Of a stretch of 64,000 bases of DNA, positions 1 through 8,081 are shown in pieces. The DNA comes from Paludifilum halophilum (GTDB lineage: Bacteria > Bacillota > Bacilli > Thermoactinomycetales > DSM-45169), in the NCBI RefSeq assembly GCF_002245355.1, contig NZ_NOWF01000002.1:124001-188000 (forward strand), given 5' to 3'. Numbering within the stretch: the first letter of the stretch is position 1; each line of letters begins with the position of its first letter. The notes below the pieces were generated by a model, which saw nothing but the letters and a program-made list of their open reading frames with translations, was not told the origin of the DNA and made no database searches. The position numbers and the translations under genes are program-made.

Positions 1-218
1 GCGGCATTTTTCATCGGAACCGCCAAGGTGTAAATTTGGGGTTCCAGCTTCCGCCACAACGTCCTCCCCTCTTTTCGCGTCAACCCGAAGGCTTTATCCA
101 AGTGAAATTCCTTGATGTCTTCACAGCGCACCGTCCGATCCAGCTCATCGTTAAAACATCGGACCGCAGCCTCCTGGGTATGCTTGATGGTTCCATCGAT
201 GTCCACACCGATGATCAT
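1..218 (-). CDS. HAD-superfamily nucleotidase-like protein, N-terminal part
   Basis: Only the first 72 codons are in the window; the gene runs off the left edge. Residues 6-10 read DIDGT, the nucleophile motif I (DxDGT) of haloacid-dehalogenase-fold phosphatases, placed near the N-terminus as in that superfamily. A GGGGAGG ribosome site precedes the ATG by a few bases. The family hydrolyses phosphate esters such as nucleoside monophosphates through a phospho-aspartate intermediate. The remaining motifs lie outside the window, so substrate cannot be judged. It resembles the YqfW-type putative nucleotidases of bacilli, but that is a guess from the short N-terminus. Confidence 0.7.
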   Translation of the reverse strand, partial: MIIGVDIDGTIKHTQEAAVRCFNDELDRTVRCEDIKEFHLDKAFGLTRKEGRTLWRKLEPQIYTLAVPMKNA

Positions 219-310
219 GTTTTCCTCCCCGCTTCCATCCTCAGTATGTCATTGTCATTTATGTTTCCACAAGCGCTTTCATGTTAAAACTCAAAAGATC
301 ATTCAAAAAT

Positions 311-490
311 AAAAGAGCCCCGTTATGCCGTGGCTCTCCTCAGTTTTGAACCTGCTCTCGGCAGGTGGGTGCCCTGCACCCGTGTTAACGAGTCCCTCAC
401 GGGCATTCGCGCTCACAGGTGACCTCAGGCTCCCTTTGTAATGGTGTTGGCTCAAAACTATCGGTGGTTCACGCACATCGCAGGGCTCTC
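311..490 (-). ncRNA. bsrA: 6S RNA
   Basis: On the minus strand the transcript begins GAGAGCCC and ends GGGGCTC followed by T-rich sequence, closing a terminal stem. Inside it, AGTTTTGAGCC pairs with GGTTCAAAACT, and between these arms lies a large open region with a stem built on GGGTGC..GCACCC. This is the two-stem, open-bubble form of 6S RNA, which mimics an open promoter and sequesters the vegetative RNA polymerase holoenzyme. The conserved 3' segment GGCATAAC is present. Position just downstream of aspS matches 6S-1 (bsrA) of Bacillus. No protein frame here is credible. Confidence 0.85.
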
Positions 491-502
491 ATTTGTTTTC
501 TT

Positions 503-532
503 ATAGTACCATAAGGGAGTTCTCATGATCAA
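503..532 (-). promoter_or_regulatory. SigA promoter of 6S RNA
   Basis: On the minus strand TTGATC (527-532) is separated by 18 bases from TACTAT (503-508). The predicted start falls about 7 bases downstream, next to the first base of the 6S terminal stem. Confidence 0.7.
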
Positions 533-563
533 GCGAAACGTTGGATTCATTCGTTCCATTTTT

Positions 564-2348
564 TTATTTTTTTACCGAATTTTCTTTGCGTAAGGCAATA
601 TGCAGTTCATCCAGCTGACGGTCTGTTACGGGAGAAGGAGCTTCGGTCATCAGGCAGCTGGCGCTTGCGGTCTTGGGGAAAGCGATACAATCCCGGAGAT
701 TGGACCGTCCTGCCAGGAGCATAATGATCCGGTCAAGTCCAAAGGCGATTCCCCCGTGGGGAGGTGCTCCGTATTCGAAAGCTTCCAGCAGAAATCCGAA
801 TTTCTCCCGAGCCTCCTCGATCGTGAAACCGAGGGCTTCAAACATCGCCTCCTGCACTTCCCGGCGGTGGATGCGCTGACTGCCGCCCCCGATTTCGTAA
901 CCGTTCAGCACCATGTCATAGGCTTTCGCCCGCACTCGCCCGGGATCCGTTTTCAAAAGGGGGATATCCTCCTCCAGCGGACTGGTAAAAGGATGATGCT
1001 CCGCATAATAACGCCCTTCCCCTTCATCGTAGGAAAACAGAGGAAAGTCGGTCACCCAGGCGAACCGGTAAACCCCCTCAGGGATCAGGTTGAGTTCCTG
1101 AGCCAGCCGCAGGCGGAGTTCGCCCAGCACATCGGCGACTACCCGGGGCTGATCCGCTACGAAGAACAAGAGATCTCCCGTTTCCGCTCCGGTGGCTTCA
1201 CGCACCCGTTCCCACTCGGCATCACTCAGGAATTTGGCGACAGGCCCTTTGTTGCCTCCTTCCCGAAGAGCCATCCAAGCCAGCCCTTTGGCTCCGAGCT
1301 CCTTGGAGACGGCTTCCCAACCATCAATCTCCTTGCGGCTCCAACCGGCCTGTCCCTTTACATTGATCGCTTTTACCTGCCCACCGGAAGCCACCGTGGA
1401 GGCAAACACTTTAAAGGAACTATCCTTTGCGATTTCCGACAGATCGACCAATTCCATGCCGAAACGCAGATCGGGGCGATCAGATCCGTATTTCTCCATC
1501 GCTTCCCGATAAGTCAGTCGGGGGAAGGGGCGGGGGACCTCTACGTCGATCGTTTCCCGGAAAATCTCCGCAATCATCTCTTCCATCATCGACAGGAAAG
1601 CTTCCGTTTCCAAAAAGGAGACCTCAATGTCGATTTGGGTGAAATCCGGCTGTCGGTCCGCCCGCAAATCTTCGTCCCGAAAACAGCGGACGATCTGGAA
1701 ATAACGCTCCATTCCGGACACCATCAACAATTGCTTAAAAATCTGAGGCGATTGAGGTAAAGCATAAAATTGCCCCGGGTGTACCCGGCTCGGAACCAGA
1801 TAATCCCTCGCTCCCTCCGGTGTCGACTTGGTCAACATCGGGGTCTCCACTTCGATATAGTCCCGTTGGTCCAAAAATCGGCGGGCTACCTGCATCGCCC
1901 GGTGGCGAAGCATCAGGGTGCGTTGCATTACGGGCCGGCGCAGATCGATATACCGGTATTTCAGGCGGACGGGCTCCTCTACGTCCGTATCGTCCTCGAT
2001 CAGGAACGGCGGTGTCTTGGCTTCGTTCAAGATGTTCAGTTCCTCCGCCTGAATCTCGATTTCCCCGGTTTTCATCTTCGGGTTGACCGTTCCTTCGGCA
2101 CGGGCAACCACCTTCCCCTTGATCGCGAGTACATATTCGCCGCGTACCCGGTCCGCGAACGCCGCCGCTTCCGCCGACACCTCCGGATTGCAGACCACCT
2201 GAACCATCCCGGATCGATCGCGCAAATCGAGAAAGATAAGGCCGCCCAGATCCCGTCTTTTTTGCACCCAGCCGTTCAATACCACCTCACGGCCGACGTC
2301 CTCTCGATCCAACTCTCCACACGGGTGTGTCCGATAATAGGTTTCCAT
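564..2348 (-). CDS. aspS: Aspartyl-tRNA synthetase
   Basis: Charges tRNA-Asp with aspartate in the cytoplasm. The 594-residue protein has the bacterial AspRS layout: N-terminal OB-fold anticodon-binding domain (residues 1-~110, including the [13 protein letters not shown] stretch), class II catalytic core with motif 2 ([14 protein letters not shown]), the GAD insertion domain and motif 3 near the C-terminus (GLDR). Start choice: AGGAGG lies 6 bases before an ATG at 2348, whereas the in-frame TTG two codons upstream directly abuts the ribosome site. The gene is second in the hisS-aspS operon; the hisS stop TAG overlaps its ribosome site, so translation is probably coupled. Control is from the upstream T-box. 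Confidence 0.97.
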   Translation of the reverse strand: METYYRTHPCGELDREDVGREVVLNGWVQKRRDLGGLIFLDLRDRSGMVQVVCNPEVSAEAAAFADRVRGEYVLAIKGKVVARAEGTVNPKMKTGEIEIQAEELNILNEAKTPPFLIEDDTDVEEPVRLKYRYIDLRRPVMQRTLMLRHRAMQVARRFLDQRDYIEVETPMLTKSTPEGARDYLVPSRVHPGQFYALPQSPQIFKQLLMVSGMERYFQIVRCFRDEDLRADRQPDFTQIDIEVSFLETEAFLSMMEEMIAEIFRETIDVEVPRPFPRLTYREAMEKYGSDRPDLRFGMELVDLSEIAKDSSFKVFASTVASGGQVKAINVKGQAGWSRKEIDGWEAVSKELGAKGLAWMALREGGNKGPVAKFLSDAEWERVREATGAETGDLLFFVADQPRVVADVLGELRLRLAQELNLIPEGVYRFAWVTDFPLFSYDEGEGRYYAEHHPFTSPLEEDIPLLKTDPGRVRAKAYDMVLNGYEIGGGSQRIHRREVQEAMFEALGFTIEEAREKFGFLLEAFEYGAPPHGGIAFGLDRIIMLLAGRSNLRDCIAFPKTASASCLMTEAPSPVTDRQLDELHIALRKENSVKK

Positions 2349-2358
2349 TTCCAACCTC

Positions 2359-3618
2359 CTAATCTTTGCGGCCCTGTCGTATATAATCCGCTAGCCGGTC
2401 CAGCTGAATCGTTTCCTGGTTTCCAGTGGCCAATTCCTTGACTTTGATCCGATTTTCTTTCAGCTCGTTCTCTCCCAGAATCGCCGCATAACGGGCCCCC
2501 ATACGATCCGCCGCCTTCATTTGCCCTTTCATCTTCCGGTCGAGATAATCCCGATCAGCAGAGCAACCGACTTCCCGAAGCTCCTTCAACAAAGAAATCG
2601 CCCGTTTTTTTGCATCATCTCCCAAGGCGATTACATAGCAATCCACCCCGTAACGGGCGGGTAATTCCAAGCCCTGCTCCTCCAGAGCCAGCAGAGTCCG
2701 TTCTAACCCCAGACCGAAACCGATGCCGGGCATTTCGGGACCTCCGATCTCTTCGACCAGACCGTTGTAACGGCCACCGCCCCCGAGAGAGCCGGCACCA
2801 CCCTCGATGACAAATTCAAAGGCGGTCTGGGTATAGTAATCCAATCCTCGAACCATCTGGGTGTTCAATACATAAGGCACATCCAGCAGTTGCAAGTTCT
2901 CCTGTACTTCTTCAAAGTGGGACTTGCAATCGTCGCACAGATGATCCACCATCCGGGGGGCCTTTTCCGTCACCTCCCGGCAACTCTCGTTCTTGCAATC
3001 CAGAATCCGCATCGGATTGCGATCAAGCCGGGAAAGACAATCCTTACACAACTCCTCTTTACGCGGAGTGAGGTATTCGATCAGCTTTTCCCGATGGATG
3101 GGCCGGCACCGGGGACATCCCACGCTGTTCAACTCCACTTTCACCCCGTCCAGACCGAGGGTGCGGTAAAACTGAAAACCCAGATCGATCACTTCCGCAT
3201 CCATACCGGGGGCCGTCGTTCCGAAAACCTCCACACCGAACTGATGGAACTGGCGCTGCCGTCCCGCCTGAGGACGCTCGTACCGGTACATGGGGCCGAT
3301 GTAATACCATTTTGTCGGCTGAGGCTCACCATAAACCTTTTTCTCCACGAAAGAACGTACAATGGAGGCCGTCCCCTCCGGGCGAAGCGTCAAACTGCGC
3401 CCGCCCTGATCGGTAAAGGTATACATCTCTTTTTCCACAATATCCGTTGTCTCGCCGACCCCCCGCCGAAAAAGCTCCGTCTGTTCAAACAGGGGAGTTC
3501 GTACCTCGGAAAAGTGATATCGGCGACACAAATCCCGTGCTTTCTCTTCGATATACTGCCATTTCTCCACTTCGCCGGGCATCAGATCCATCGTGCCCCG
3601 GGGAATGCGAAAGTCCAC
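2359..3618 (-). CDS. hisS: Histidyl-tRNA synthetase
   Basis: Charges tRNA-His. At 419 residues it is the usual size for bacterial HisRS. The N-terminus reads IPRGTMD, followed by class II motif 2 (the [16 protein letters not shown] stretch), the HisRS-specific [10 protein letters not shown] motif and the glycine-rich [12 protein letters not shown] stretch; the C-terminal ~95 residues form the anticodon-binding domain. Translation starts at GTG, 8 bases after AAGGAGG. It is first in the operon with aspS and lies just downstream of a T-box leader. HisS-aspS pairing is common in Bacillales. Confidence 0.97.
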   Translation of the reverse strand: MDFRIPRGTMDLMPGEVEKWQYIEEKARDLCRRYHFSEVRTPLFEQTELFRRGVGETTDIVEKEMYTFTDQGGRSLTLRPEGTASIVRSFVEKKVYGEPQPTKWYYIGPMYRYERPQAGRQRQFHQFGVEVFGTTAPGMDAEVIDLGFQFYRTLGLDGVKVELNSVGCPRCRPIHREKLIEYLTPRKEELCKDCLSRLDRNPMRILDCKNESCREVTEKAPRMVDHLCDDCKSHFEEVQENLQLLDVPYVLNTQMVRGLDYYTQTAFEFVIEGGAGSLGGGGRYNGLVEEIGGPEMPGIGFGLGLERTLLALEEQGLELPARYGVDCYVIALGDDAKKRAISLLKELREVGCSADRDYLDRKMKGQMKAADRMGARYAAILGENELKENRIKVKELATGNQETIQLDRLADYIRQGRKD

Positions 3619-3647
3619 TTCACCCGCCTCCTTTTTGGTCTAAAATA

Positions 3648-3948
3648 AAAAATCCCCCGCCACTGACCTGGATTGTCAGGGACGAGAGATTGGTCTCACA
3701 AATCACCCGCGGTGCCACCCTAGTTCGGAGACGAAGGGACGCCTCCCTCATTGAAGCCGGGTATCGTCCGGCTGACGTCCGGGTCTACTGTCCCGCTTTG
3801 GCGGGAGTTCGCTCCGAAACCTCCGGGTGTCCTTCCCCGAACCGCAACGGAGAAGCGCTCGCAGCCGAAGACGCTTCCTCTCTGACCGCCCGGTGAACGG
3901 GTACTCTTCCCTTCATCAGCTGATTATGATCGTGTAAACGCTGTTAGC
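3648..3948 (-). promoter_or_regulatory. T-box leader controlling hisS-aspS
   Basis: The minus strand carries the diagnostic T-box AGGGTGGCACCGCGGG (3706-3721), which binds the free 3' end of uncharged tRNA, preceded by a long Stem I with the GA motif CAGAGAG and the AGTA element of the specifier loop. A terminator with a T run (GGCGGGGGATTTTTT) ends just before the hisS ribosome site. The 3' side of the specifier loop reads GGACACC (3826-3832), which contains both GAC (Asp) and CAC (His), matching the two genes of the operon. The mechanism is transcription antitermination by uncharged tRNA; the codon register is inferred, not proven. Confidence 0.92.
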
Positions 3949-3953
3949 ATAGA

Positions 3954-3982
3954 AGTGTACGGGAGTGATGGACAAAAGTCAA
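3954..3982 (-). promoter_or_regulatory. SigA promoter of the T-box/hisS-aspS transcript
   Basis: TTGACT (3977-3982) and TACACT (3954-3959) on the minus strand are separated by 17 bases, directly upstream of the T-box Stem I. Confidence 0.7.
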
Positions 3983-4013
3983 GAAAAAGTTTATATCTTT
4001 GCGAGCGAGAAAA

Positions 4014-4034
4014 CCCCTAGCTTCAGCTATGGGG
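4014..4034 (+). mobile_element. IS200/IS605-type end hairpin, probable solo remnant
   Basis: CCCC-TAGC-TTCA-GCTA-T-GGGG is a 4+4 base-pair hairpin with a bulged T near the base and a four-base loop. The same architecture (CCCC-TGCC-TTTA-GGCA-T-GGGG) occurs at the right end of the tnpB element at 62646-62666. No transposase gene is nearby, so this is read as a leftover end. It could instead be an unrelated hairpin. Confidence 0.45.
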
Positions 4035-4046
4035 ATGAGAGCGAGC

Positions 4047-4092
4047 GTCAGGCGAGGGAGGGGGTTGGTTTTCCTCCTCTCGCAAGCCTGAC
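4047..4092 (+). repeat. Imperfect inverted repeat
   Basis: GTCAGGC (4047-4053) and GCCTGAC (4086-4092) close a stem in which GGGAGG and CCTCC also face each other. A T-rich stretch (TCTTTTGCTCTCTTTTTTT) follows. It may be a terminator or part of a decayed element with the adjacent hairpin; no gene ends here on the plus strand. Confidence 0.45.
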
Positions 4093-4211
4093 CATCTTTT
4101 GCTCTCTTTTTTTGCGCCTGTTTAATTAGATATCTTGAATCTATCTGTCAAAAACATTCAATTTCAATACACAAGGAAGATGATTTCGGTTCCATAACGA
4201 CCTTCAAAATT

Positions 4212-4269
4212 TGTACTAATACAATGTTTACAAATTCAATTCTGTTATAATATAATGTGTACTAATACA
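4212..4269 (+). promoter_or_regulatory. Promoter bracketed by two identical 12-bp operator-like repeats
   Basis: TTTACA (4227-4232) and TATAAT (4251-4256), 18 bases apart, form a good SigA promoter. The 12-mer TGTACTAATACA, itself a near palindrome (TGTA..TACA), occurs perfectly twice: at 4212-4223, just upstream of the -35, and at 4258-4269, over the start site. Centres are 46 bp apart. This layout suggests a dimeric repressor, GntR-like by the look of the half-sites, bound on both sides; the regulator is not identified. Confidence 0.65.
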
Positions 4270-4288
4270 GCAACCGGGAGGGAGTCCC

Positions 4289-4426
4289 ATGGAGAGACAG
4301 ACTGAACGCCAACAAGACGTTTGCCGGGAATGCGGAACCCGTATCGAAGAATCCCGGGAATCGGTCCTCAAAGAGTGTTGTTCCGACCAGTGGATCAAAC
4401 AGCAGATCGACCATTGTTACTTCTAA
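4289..4426 (+). CDS. 45-residue cysteine-containing small protein
   Basis: A GGGAGGGAG ribosome site precedes the ATG, and the promoter with paired repeats lies just upstream, so the gene looks real despite its size. The protein is hydrophilic with a CRECG motif (residues 12-16), a CC pair at 30-31 and a Cys at 43, suggesting a small metal-binding or redox peptide. The CxxCG..I.E..ES pattern faintly recalls the YhfH family of bacilli, but the second CxxC knuckle is not clean. A terminator follows about 70 bases later, making it a monocistronic unit. Function unknown. Confidence 0.6.
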   Translation: MERQTERQQDVCRECGTRIEESRESVLKECCSDQWIKQQIDHCYF

Positions 4427-4497
4427 GGTCTCTCTGGTCAATCCGTTGCCAAGTGTCCAGCTGGTACGGCCGGATAAAAAACGGAAGACATGTGAAC

Positions 4498-4523
4498 AGC
4501 CCTCTGCGGGCTTTTTCTTTTTG
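4498..4523 (+). terminator. Rho-independent terminator
   Basis: AGCCC-TCTGC-GGGCT stem followed by TTTTTCTTTTTG. It ends the short transcript of the 45-residue protein. Confidence 0.75.
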
Positions 4524-4604
4524 TTTTACAACAGATCCCTCGTTTGATTGACTCCAAATTCGGAAAAAACGTCTCTGAGACCTTATCCAAAGGAGGGAAC
4601 CCCC

Positions 4605-5021
4605 TTGGCTTTCAACGTTGCACAGCAGTTGATCCAAAATCACCTCGTGTCAGGAGCGATGAAGCCCGGTGAGGAAATCGGCCTGGCGATCGATCAGACT
4701 TTGACCCAAGACGCGACAGGGACGATGGTGATGCTGGAGCTGGAAGCCATGGGAGTGAAACGGGTTTAGACGGAACTTTCCGCCCAATACGTGGATTTTA
4801 ATTTGTTACAGGAAGACCATAAAAACCCTGGCGATCATCTGTTTTTACAGAGTGCGTCCCGACGGTTCGGAGTACGGGGACAGCCGACCGGGAAACGGGG
4901 TCAGCCACCCGGTGCATATGGAACACTTCGGCCGACCGGGAAAAACATTGCTCGGTTCGGAGACCGCTTTGAAATATTTAAAACGCCCGGCTTTTCCTCT
5001 TCTGAAGATCGCTTGTACTAA
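4605..5021 (+). pseudogene. Decayed aconitase (aconitate hydratase family) fragment
   Basis: A ribosome site (AAGGAGGG) precedes TTG at 4605, and the frame then reads like the N-terminus of a LeuC-like aconitase: HLVSG..KPGEEI, then IDQTLTQDATGTM. An in-frame TAG follows GVKRV at 4767. The same frame resumes as TELSAQYVDFNLLQEDHKNP..HLFLQSASRRFG. Near 4860 the reading shifts by one to SRPGNGVSHPVHMEHFGRPGKTLLGS, where the family continues with DSHT. After that similarity is lost. So there is at least one nonsense change, one frameshift and a large 3' deletion. An active copy would convert citrate to isocitrate; this one cannot. Confidence 0.85.
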
Positions 5022-5121
5022 CCAAAATCATATTTGCATAAAATTTTCGTGTATTTCAAACTTCCTTTACAAAGATTGGCTACAATGGGTGTCGATCAAA
5101 AGATGAGGGAGAGGATACATA

Positions 5122-6012
5122 GTGAAAAGTGTGGGAAAAACCGGGTTCATCCTTACATGTCTGGTAACCGTACTGGCACTTCCTCTGACAACAGGAATCC
5201 TACCCCAAACAGCGACTGCAGTGAACAACAGCGATTCCCGGGAAGGAACGCAGATCAAAGGGCAACCGGTAAACTCCGGACACTTTTTAAATGTCGCCCA
5301 TCGGGGAGCTTCGGGATACGCCCCCGAAAACACCATGGCCGCATTTGAAAAAGCGGTTGAAATGAAATCCGATTATTTCGAACTGGATGTCCAGCGAAGC
5401 CGGGATGGGAAACTGGTGGTCATGCACGATACCACGGTAGACCGGACCACGGACGGAACCGGCCAAGTGAGAGATCTCACCCTGAAACAACTGAAGAGTC
5501 TGGATGCCGGAAGCTGGTTTTCTCCGGAATTCAGAGGCGAGCGGATTCCCACTCTGGAAGAAGTCCTGGACCGTTTTCGGGGAACGAGAGCGGGTATTTT
5601 GATCGAACTGAAGAGTCCGGAGCTCTATCCCGGGATCGAAGCACAAGTGGCCCATTTGTTAAAAAAGAAACGGATGCACAAACGCCATGGAAAGGTGATC
5701 GTCCAGTCTTTTAACCATCAGTCGATGAAACGATATCATCGGCTTCAGCCGACTGTTCCCGTCGGGGTACTGGTCAGCTATACCCAGTACAAGGACGGGA
5801 TCACCGATGAAGAATTGAAAGAATTCACCGCTTACGCCGATTATGTGAACCCCAACAAGGCCCTGGTCGACTCTGAATTAGTCGACCGAATCCACCGACG
5901 CAACATGAAAATCCTCCCTTACACCGTTCGCAATCAGGAGTCAGCCGATCAGTTGATCCAAGCCGGAGTGGATGGTATCATCACCGATTTTCCGGAACTG
6001 GGCTACCGCTGA
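5122..6012 (+). CDS. Secreted glycerophosphodiester phosphodiesterase
   Basis: Hydrolyses glycerophosphodiesters to glycerol-3-phosphate and an alcohol. Translation starts at GTG after a GGGAGAGG site. Residues 1-~34 form a signal peptide (basic start, hydrophobic FILTCLVTVLALPL core, TATA-V cleavage region). The mature part has the GDPD hallmarks: HRGASGYAPENT (His and Glu of the active site), then FELDVQRSRDGKLVVMHDTTVDRTT with the ExD metal ligands and second catalytic His. Length (296) fits a single-domain TIM-barrel GDPD. Outside the membrane it probably scavenges phosphate or glycerol from phospholipid head groups or teichoic acid. Monocistronic, with its own terminator. Confidence 0.9.
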   Translation: MKSVGKTGFILTCLVTVLALPLTTGILPQTATAVNNSDSREGTQIKGQPVNSGHFLNVAHRGASGYAPENTMAAFEKAVEMKSDYFELDVQRSRDGKLVVMHDTTVDRTTDGTGQVRDLTLKQLKSLDAGSWFSPEFRGERIPTLEEVLDRFRGTRAGILIELKSPELYPGIEAQVAHLLKKKRMHKRHGKVIVQSFNHQSMKRYHRLQPTVPVGVLVSYTQYKDGITDEELKEFTAYADYVNPNKALVDSELVDRIHRRNMKILPYTVRNQESADQLIQAGVDGIITDFPELGYR

Positions 6013-6021
6013 TCCCATTAC

Positions 6022-6062
6022 AAAACCCGGAGAACAGGGAATCTCCCTGCTCCGGGTTTTTT
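6022..6062 (+). terminator. Rho-independent terminator
   Basis: AAACCCGGAG..CTCCGGG stem with T run just after the GDPD stop. Confidence 0.85.
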
Positions 6063-6201
6063 CAGCTCCGTATCCACTCATCGTGTCAGCCTTCTCAGCA
6101 AAAAAGACCTTCATCGTCTGCATCCAGGCGAGAAAAGATTCCAGCACCTCTTTTTCACAACCTTCTCATCCGTTATCATAGATTATAGAAAACTAGTTCC
6201 A

Positions 6202-6400
6202 CATACTAAAAAGCGGGTACAACAGCAATTTTTTCAATCCGGCCAGTATTACCGGGAAACGCGAAGGGCCGTGACCTGCCGTGGATCATGAAGAAATCGA
6301 TCAGCGCATTTCCGATCCTTTACTGGCCCTGGACGTCGCGACTGGAACGGGTCATACCGCACTCGGGTTTGAGTCCGAAGCAAGGAAACCCCAGTTAATC
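6202..6400 (+). pseudogene. Decayed SAM-dependent methyltransferase N-terminus
   Basis: One frame reads KRVQQQFFQSGQYYRETRRAVT, like the start of small class I methyltransferases (VQxQF..sAxxYrtSr). A second frame about 60 bases on reads DPLLALDVATGTGHTAL, a near-perfect SAM-binding motif I (VLDVATGTGHTAL). The frames differ, so at least one frameshift separates them. No start with a ribosome site is visible, and after ~6390 nothing recognisable remains. This is a broken remnant. Confidence 0.65.
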
Positions 6401-6476
6401 CTCCGAAAAGGAATGTGGGTTTGTCAGAAGGAAAAGGAAGCGAATTCATGAATCCCGACTTTTTCAATAATCAACG

Positions 6477-6502
6477 AAAGCCCGGTCTTTGACCGGGCTT
6501 TT
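6477..6502 (-). terminator. Bidirectional rho-independent terminator
   Basis: AAAGCCCGGTC-TTT-GACCGGGCTTTT, almost perfectly symmetric. It ends the antiporter gene on the minus strand and can stop plus-strand transcription. Confidence 0.8.
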
Positions 6503-6528
6503 CGTCCATGCTTTTCGAGGAAAAGGGT

Positions 6529-7695
6529 TCAGGCGGATTCCTTCACTTCCTCCTTTTTCTCACCCAAAATGATCTTCAGCAAGGGCGGTGTCACCAACGT
6601 TGTCAGAATAATAACGATGACGACAGAAGTGAAATACTCCGGAGCCAACAGCTGGGATTCCAGACCGATAGCCGCAAAGATCAGAGCTACTTCTCCCCGG
6701 GAAACCATACCGGATCCGATCCCGAGAGAAGATCGCCGAGAAAATCCGGTTAACCGCGCTCCGAGGCCGCTTCCAGCCAATTTCGTCAAGATGGCGATCA
6801 GAGTCGTCAAGAGAATAAACCCGACTTGGTTACCCAACCCTTCGAAAGACACATTCAAACCGATACTGACAAAGAAAACGGGGACGAAGATCGCATAGGC
6901 GATCGGTTCAACCTTATGCTCCACTTCTTTCTTATAAGCGGTATTGGAAAGGGACACCCCGGCTGCGAATGCGCCGATAATCCCGGCCACTCCCAATTCT
7001 TCCGCCATATAGGCGAAGAAAAAGCAGACGATCAAAGCCGCGCTGATTACCGATTCAGTGACCCGCAACGGAGCGAGCTTCTTCATCACCCACGGGACTA
7101 ACTTCCAGCCCAAAAGGATGACCGCCGCGAAGAAAAACACTTTTTTCCCGATCACCAGGCCCAGAGAAACATCCCCGGTACCCATGAGACTCATCATAAA
7201 CGCCAGCAGGATCACGACCAGGATATCGTCAACCACAGCGGCCCCCAGGATCGTTACACTTTCCCGGCTTTTCAGTTGGCCCAAGTCCTTCAGTGTCTGA
7301 ACCGAGATGCTAACGGAAGTCGCAGAGAGCAAAAGACCGAGGAAAAGCGCATTTTGAGTGTCCAAACCGAATATCAGACCCCCGAAATATCCCCCGGCCA
7401 GAGGAAGGATGATCCCCCCGACAGCGACAGCGATTGATGAGTTCCGATTCCGGTTCAGTTCCTGCATATCCGTTTCCAAACCGGCTATAAACATCAACAA
7501 CAAGACCCCGATCTGACTTAACTCTTCGATCATCGCGGACGTTTCGATCCAACCCAGAAAAGCGGGGCCGATCACAATCCCCACAATCAACTTGCCGAGA
7601 ACCGAGGGCTGACCCAATCGGACACTCAGATCCCCGGCCAGTTTGGTACTGAACAAAATAAGCAACAGTTTGGCGAAAAACAGCAAACATTTCAC
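6529..7695 (-). CDS. Na+(K+)/H+ antiporter, CPA2 family
   Basis: A membrane exchanger of the NapA/KefB type, with about 12 hydrophobic segments in ~388 residues. Family signatures include LGQPSVLGKLIVGIVIGPAFLG near the N-terminus, LLLMFIAGLE, the VVDDILVVILLAF segment carrying the paired aspartates needed for ion binding, and GMVSRGEVALIFAA near the C-terminus. No RCK/TrkA domain follows. Start is uncertain: GTG at 7695 (AAGG 3 bases upstream) gives a normal N-terminus, while ATG 7752 or GTG 7773 would add a charged extension but lack well-placed ribosome sites. It likely supports pH or sodium homeostasis. Monocistronic. Confidence 0.88.
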   Translation of the reverse strand: MKCLLFFAKLLLILFSTKLAGDLSVRLGQPSVLGKLIVGIVIGPAFLGWIETSAMIEELSQIGVLLLMFIAGLETDMQELNRNRNSSIAVAVGGIILPLAGGYFGGLIFGLDTQNALFLGLLLSATSVSISVQTLKDLGQLKSRESVTILGAAVVDDILVVILLAFMMSLMGTGDVSLGLVIGKKVFFFAAVILLGWKLVPWVMKKLAPLRVTESVISAALIVCFFFAYMAEELGVAGIIGAFAAGVSLSNTAYKKEVEHKVEPIAYAIFVPVFFVSIGLNVSFEGLGNQVGFILLTTLIAILTKLAGSGLGARLTGFSRRSSLGIGSGMVSRGEVALIFAAIGLESQLLAPEYFTSVVIVIILTTLVTPPLLKIILGEKKEEVKESA

Positions 7696-7804
7696 CTGCC
7701 TTAAACACGTTTTTTCTTCGCCTTTCTTACCCCATCGGACGGAACTTTCCATCCCTTCCCGGAAAGAGATCACACTTCAGCTAATGCTCCAAGATTCATA
7801 ATAC

Positions 7805-7833
7805 AATAGACCTAGTTCTATTTACTCTGTCAA
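7805..7833 (-). promoter_or_regulatory. SigA promoter of the antiporter gene
   Basis: TTGACA (7828-7833) and TCTATT (7805-7810) on the minus strand with 17-base spacing. The -35 is consensus and the -10 is weak. The predicted start near 7798 allows any of the three proposed start codons. Confidence 0.55.
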
Positions 7834-8081
7834 TGATTGAGGATTTTGTTACAAATCAATATCCATTAGTAAGGATTGCTATTTTTTGATTAGAATAGGA
7901 TCTCCGATGGCCATTCCGTTTTTTATTAGGGGTATAAGCAGACCCGGTGGATGATCCGGGATTGCTTCCCATTCGCATCTTCCCCCTGTATACTGTACAT
8001 AGTCTCCCTTCTTTAAAACGAAACCATTCCTTATAACCGGATGGGGCTATATAAAAGCCAATGCCGGAAGGAGGAACTTTT
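7834..8081. other. Divergent intergenic region
   Basis: AT-rich spacer between the antiporter promoter and the macro-domain gene. TATACT near 7990 could be a -10 for the plus-strand gene, but no -35 at proper spacing is seen. No frame here looks coding. Confidence 0.5.

Noticed and set aside
600..1760. Long plus-strand open frame inside aspS
   Set aside because: Antisense shadow of the well-supported aspS gene, with no ribosome site and no protein-like motifs.
4605..4769. GntR-type regulator next to the operator repeats
   Set aside because: The surviving peptide contains IDQTLTQDATGTM, an aconitase motif, not a helix-turn-helix.
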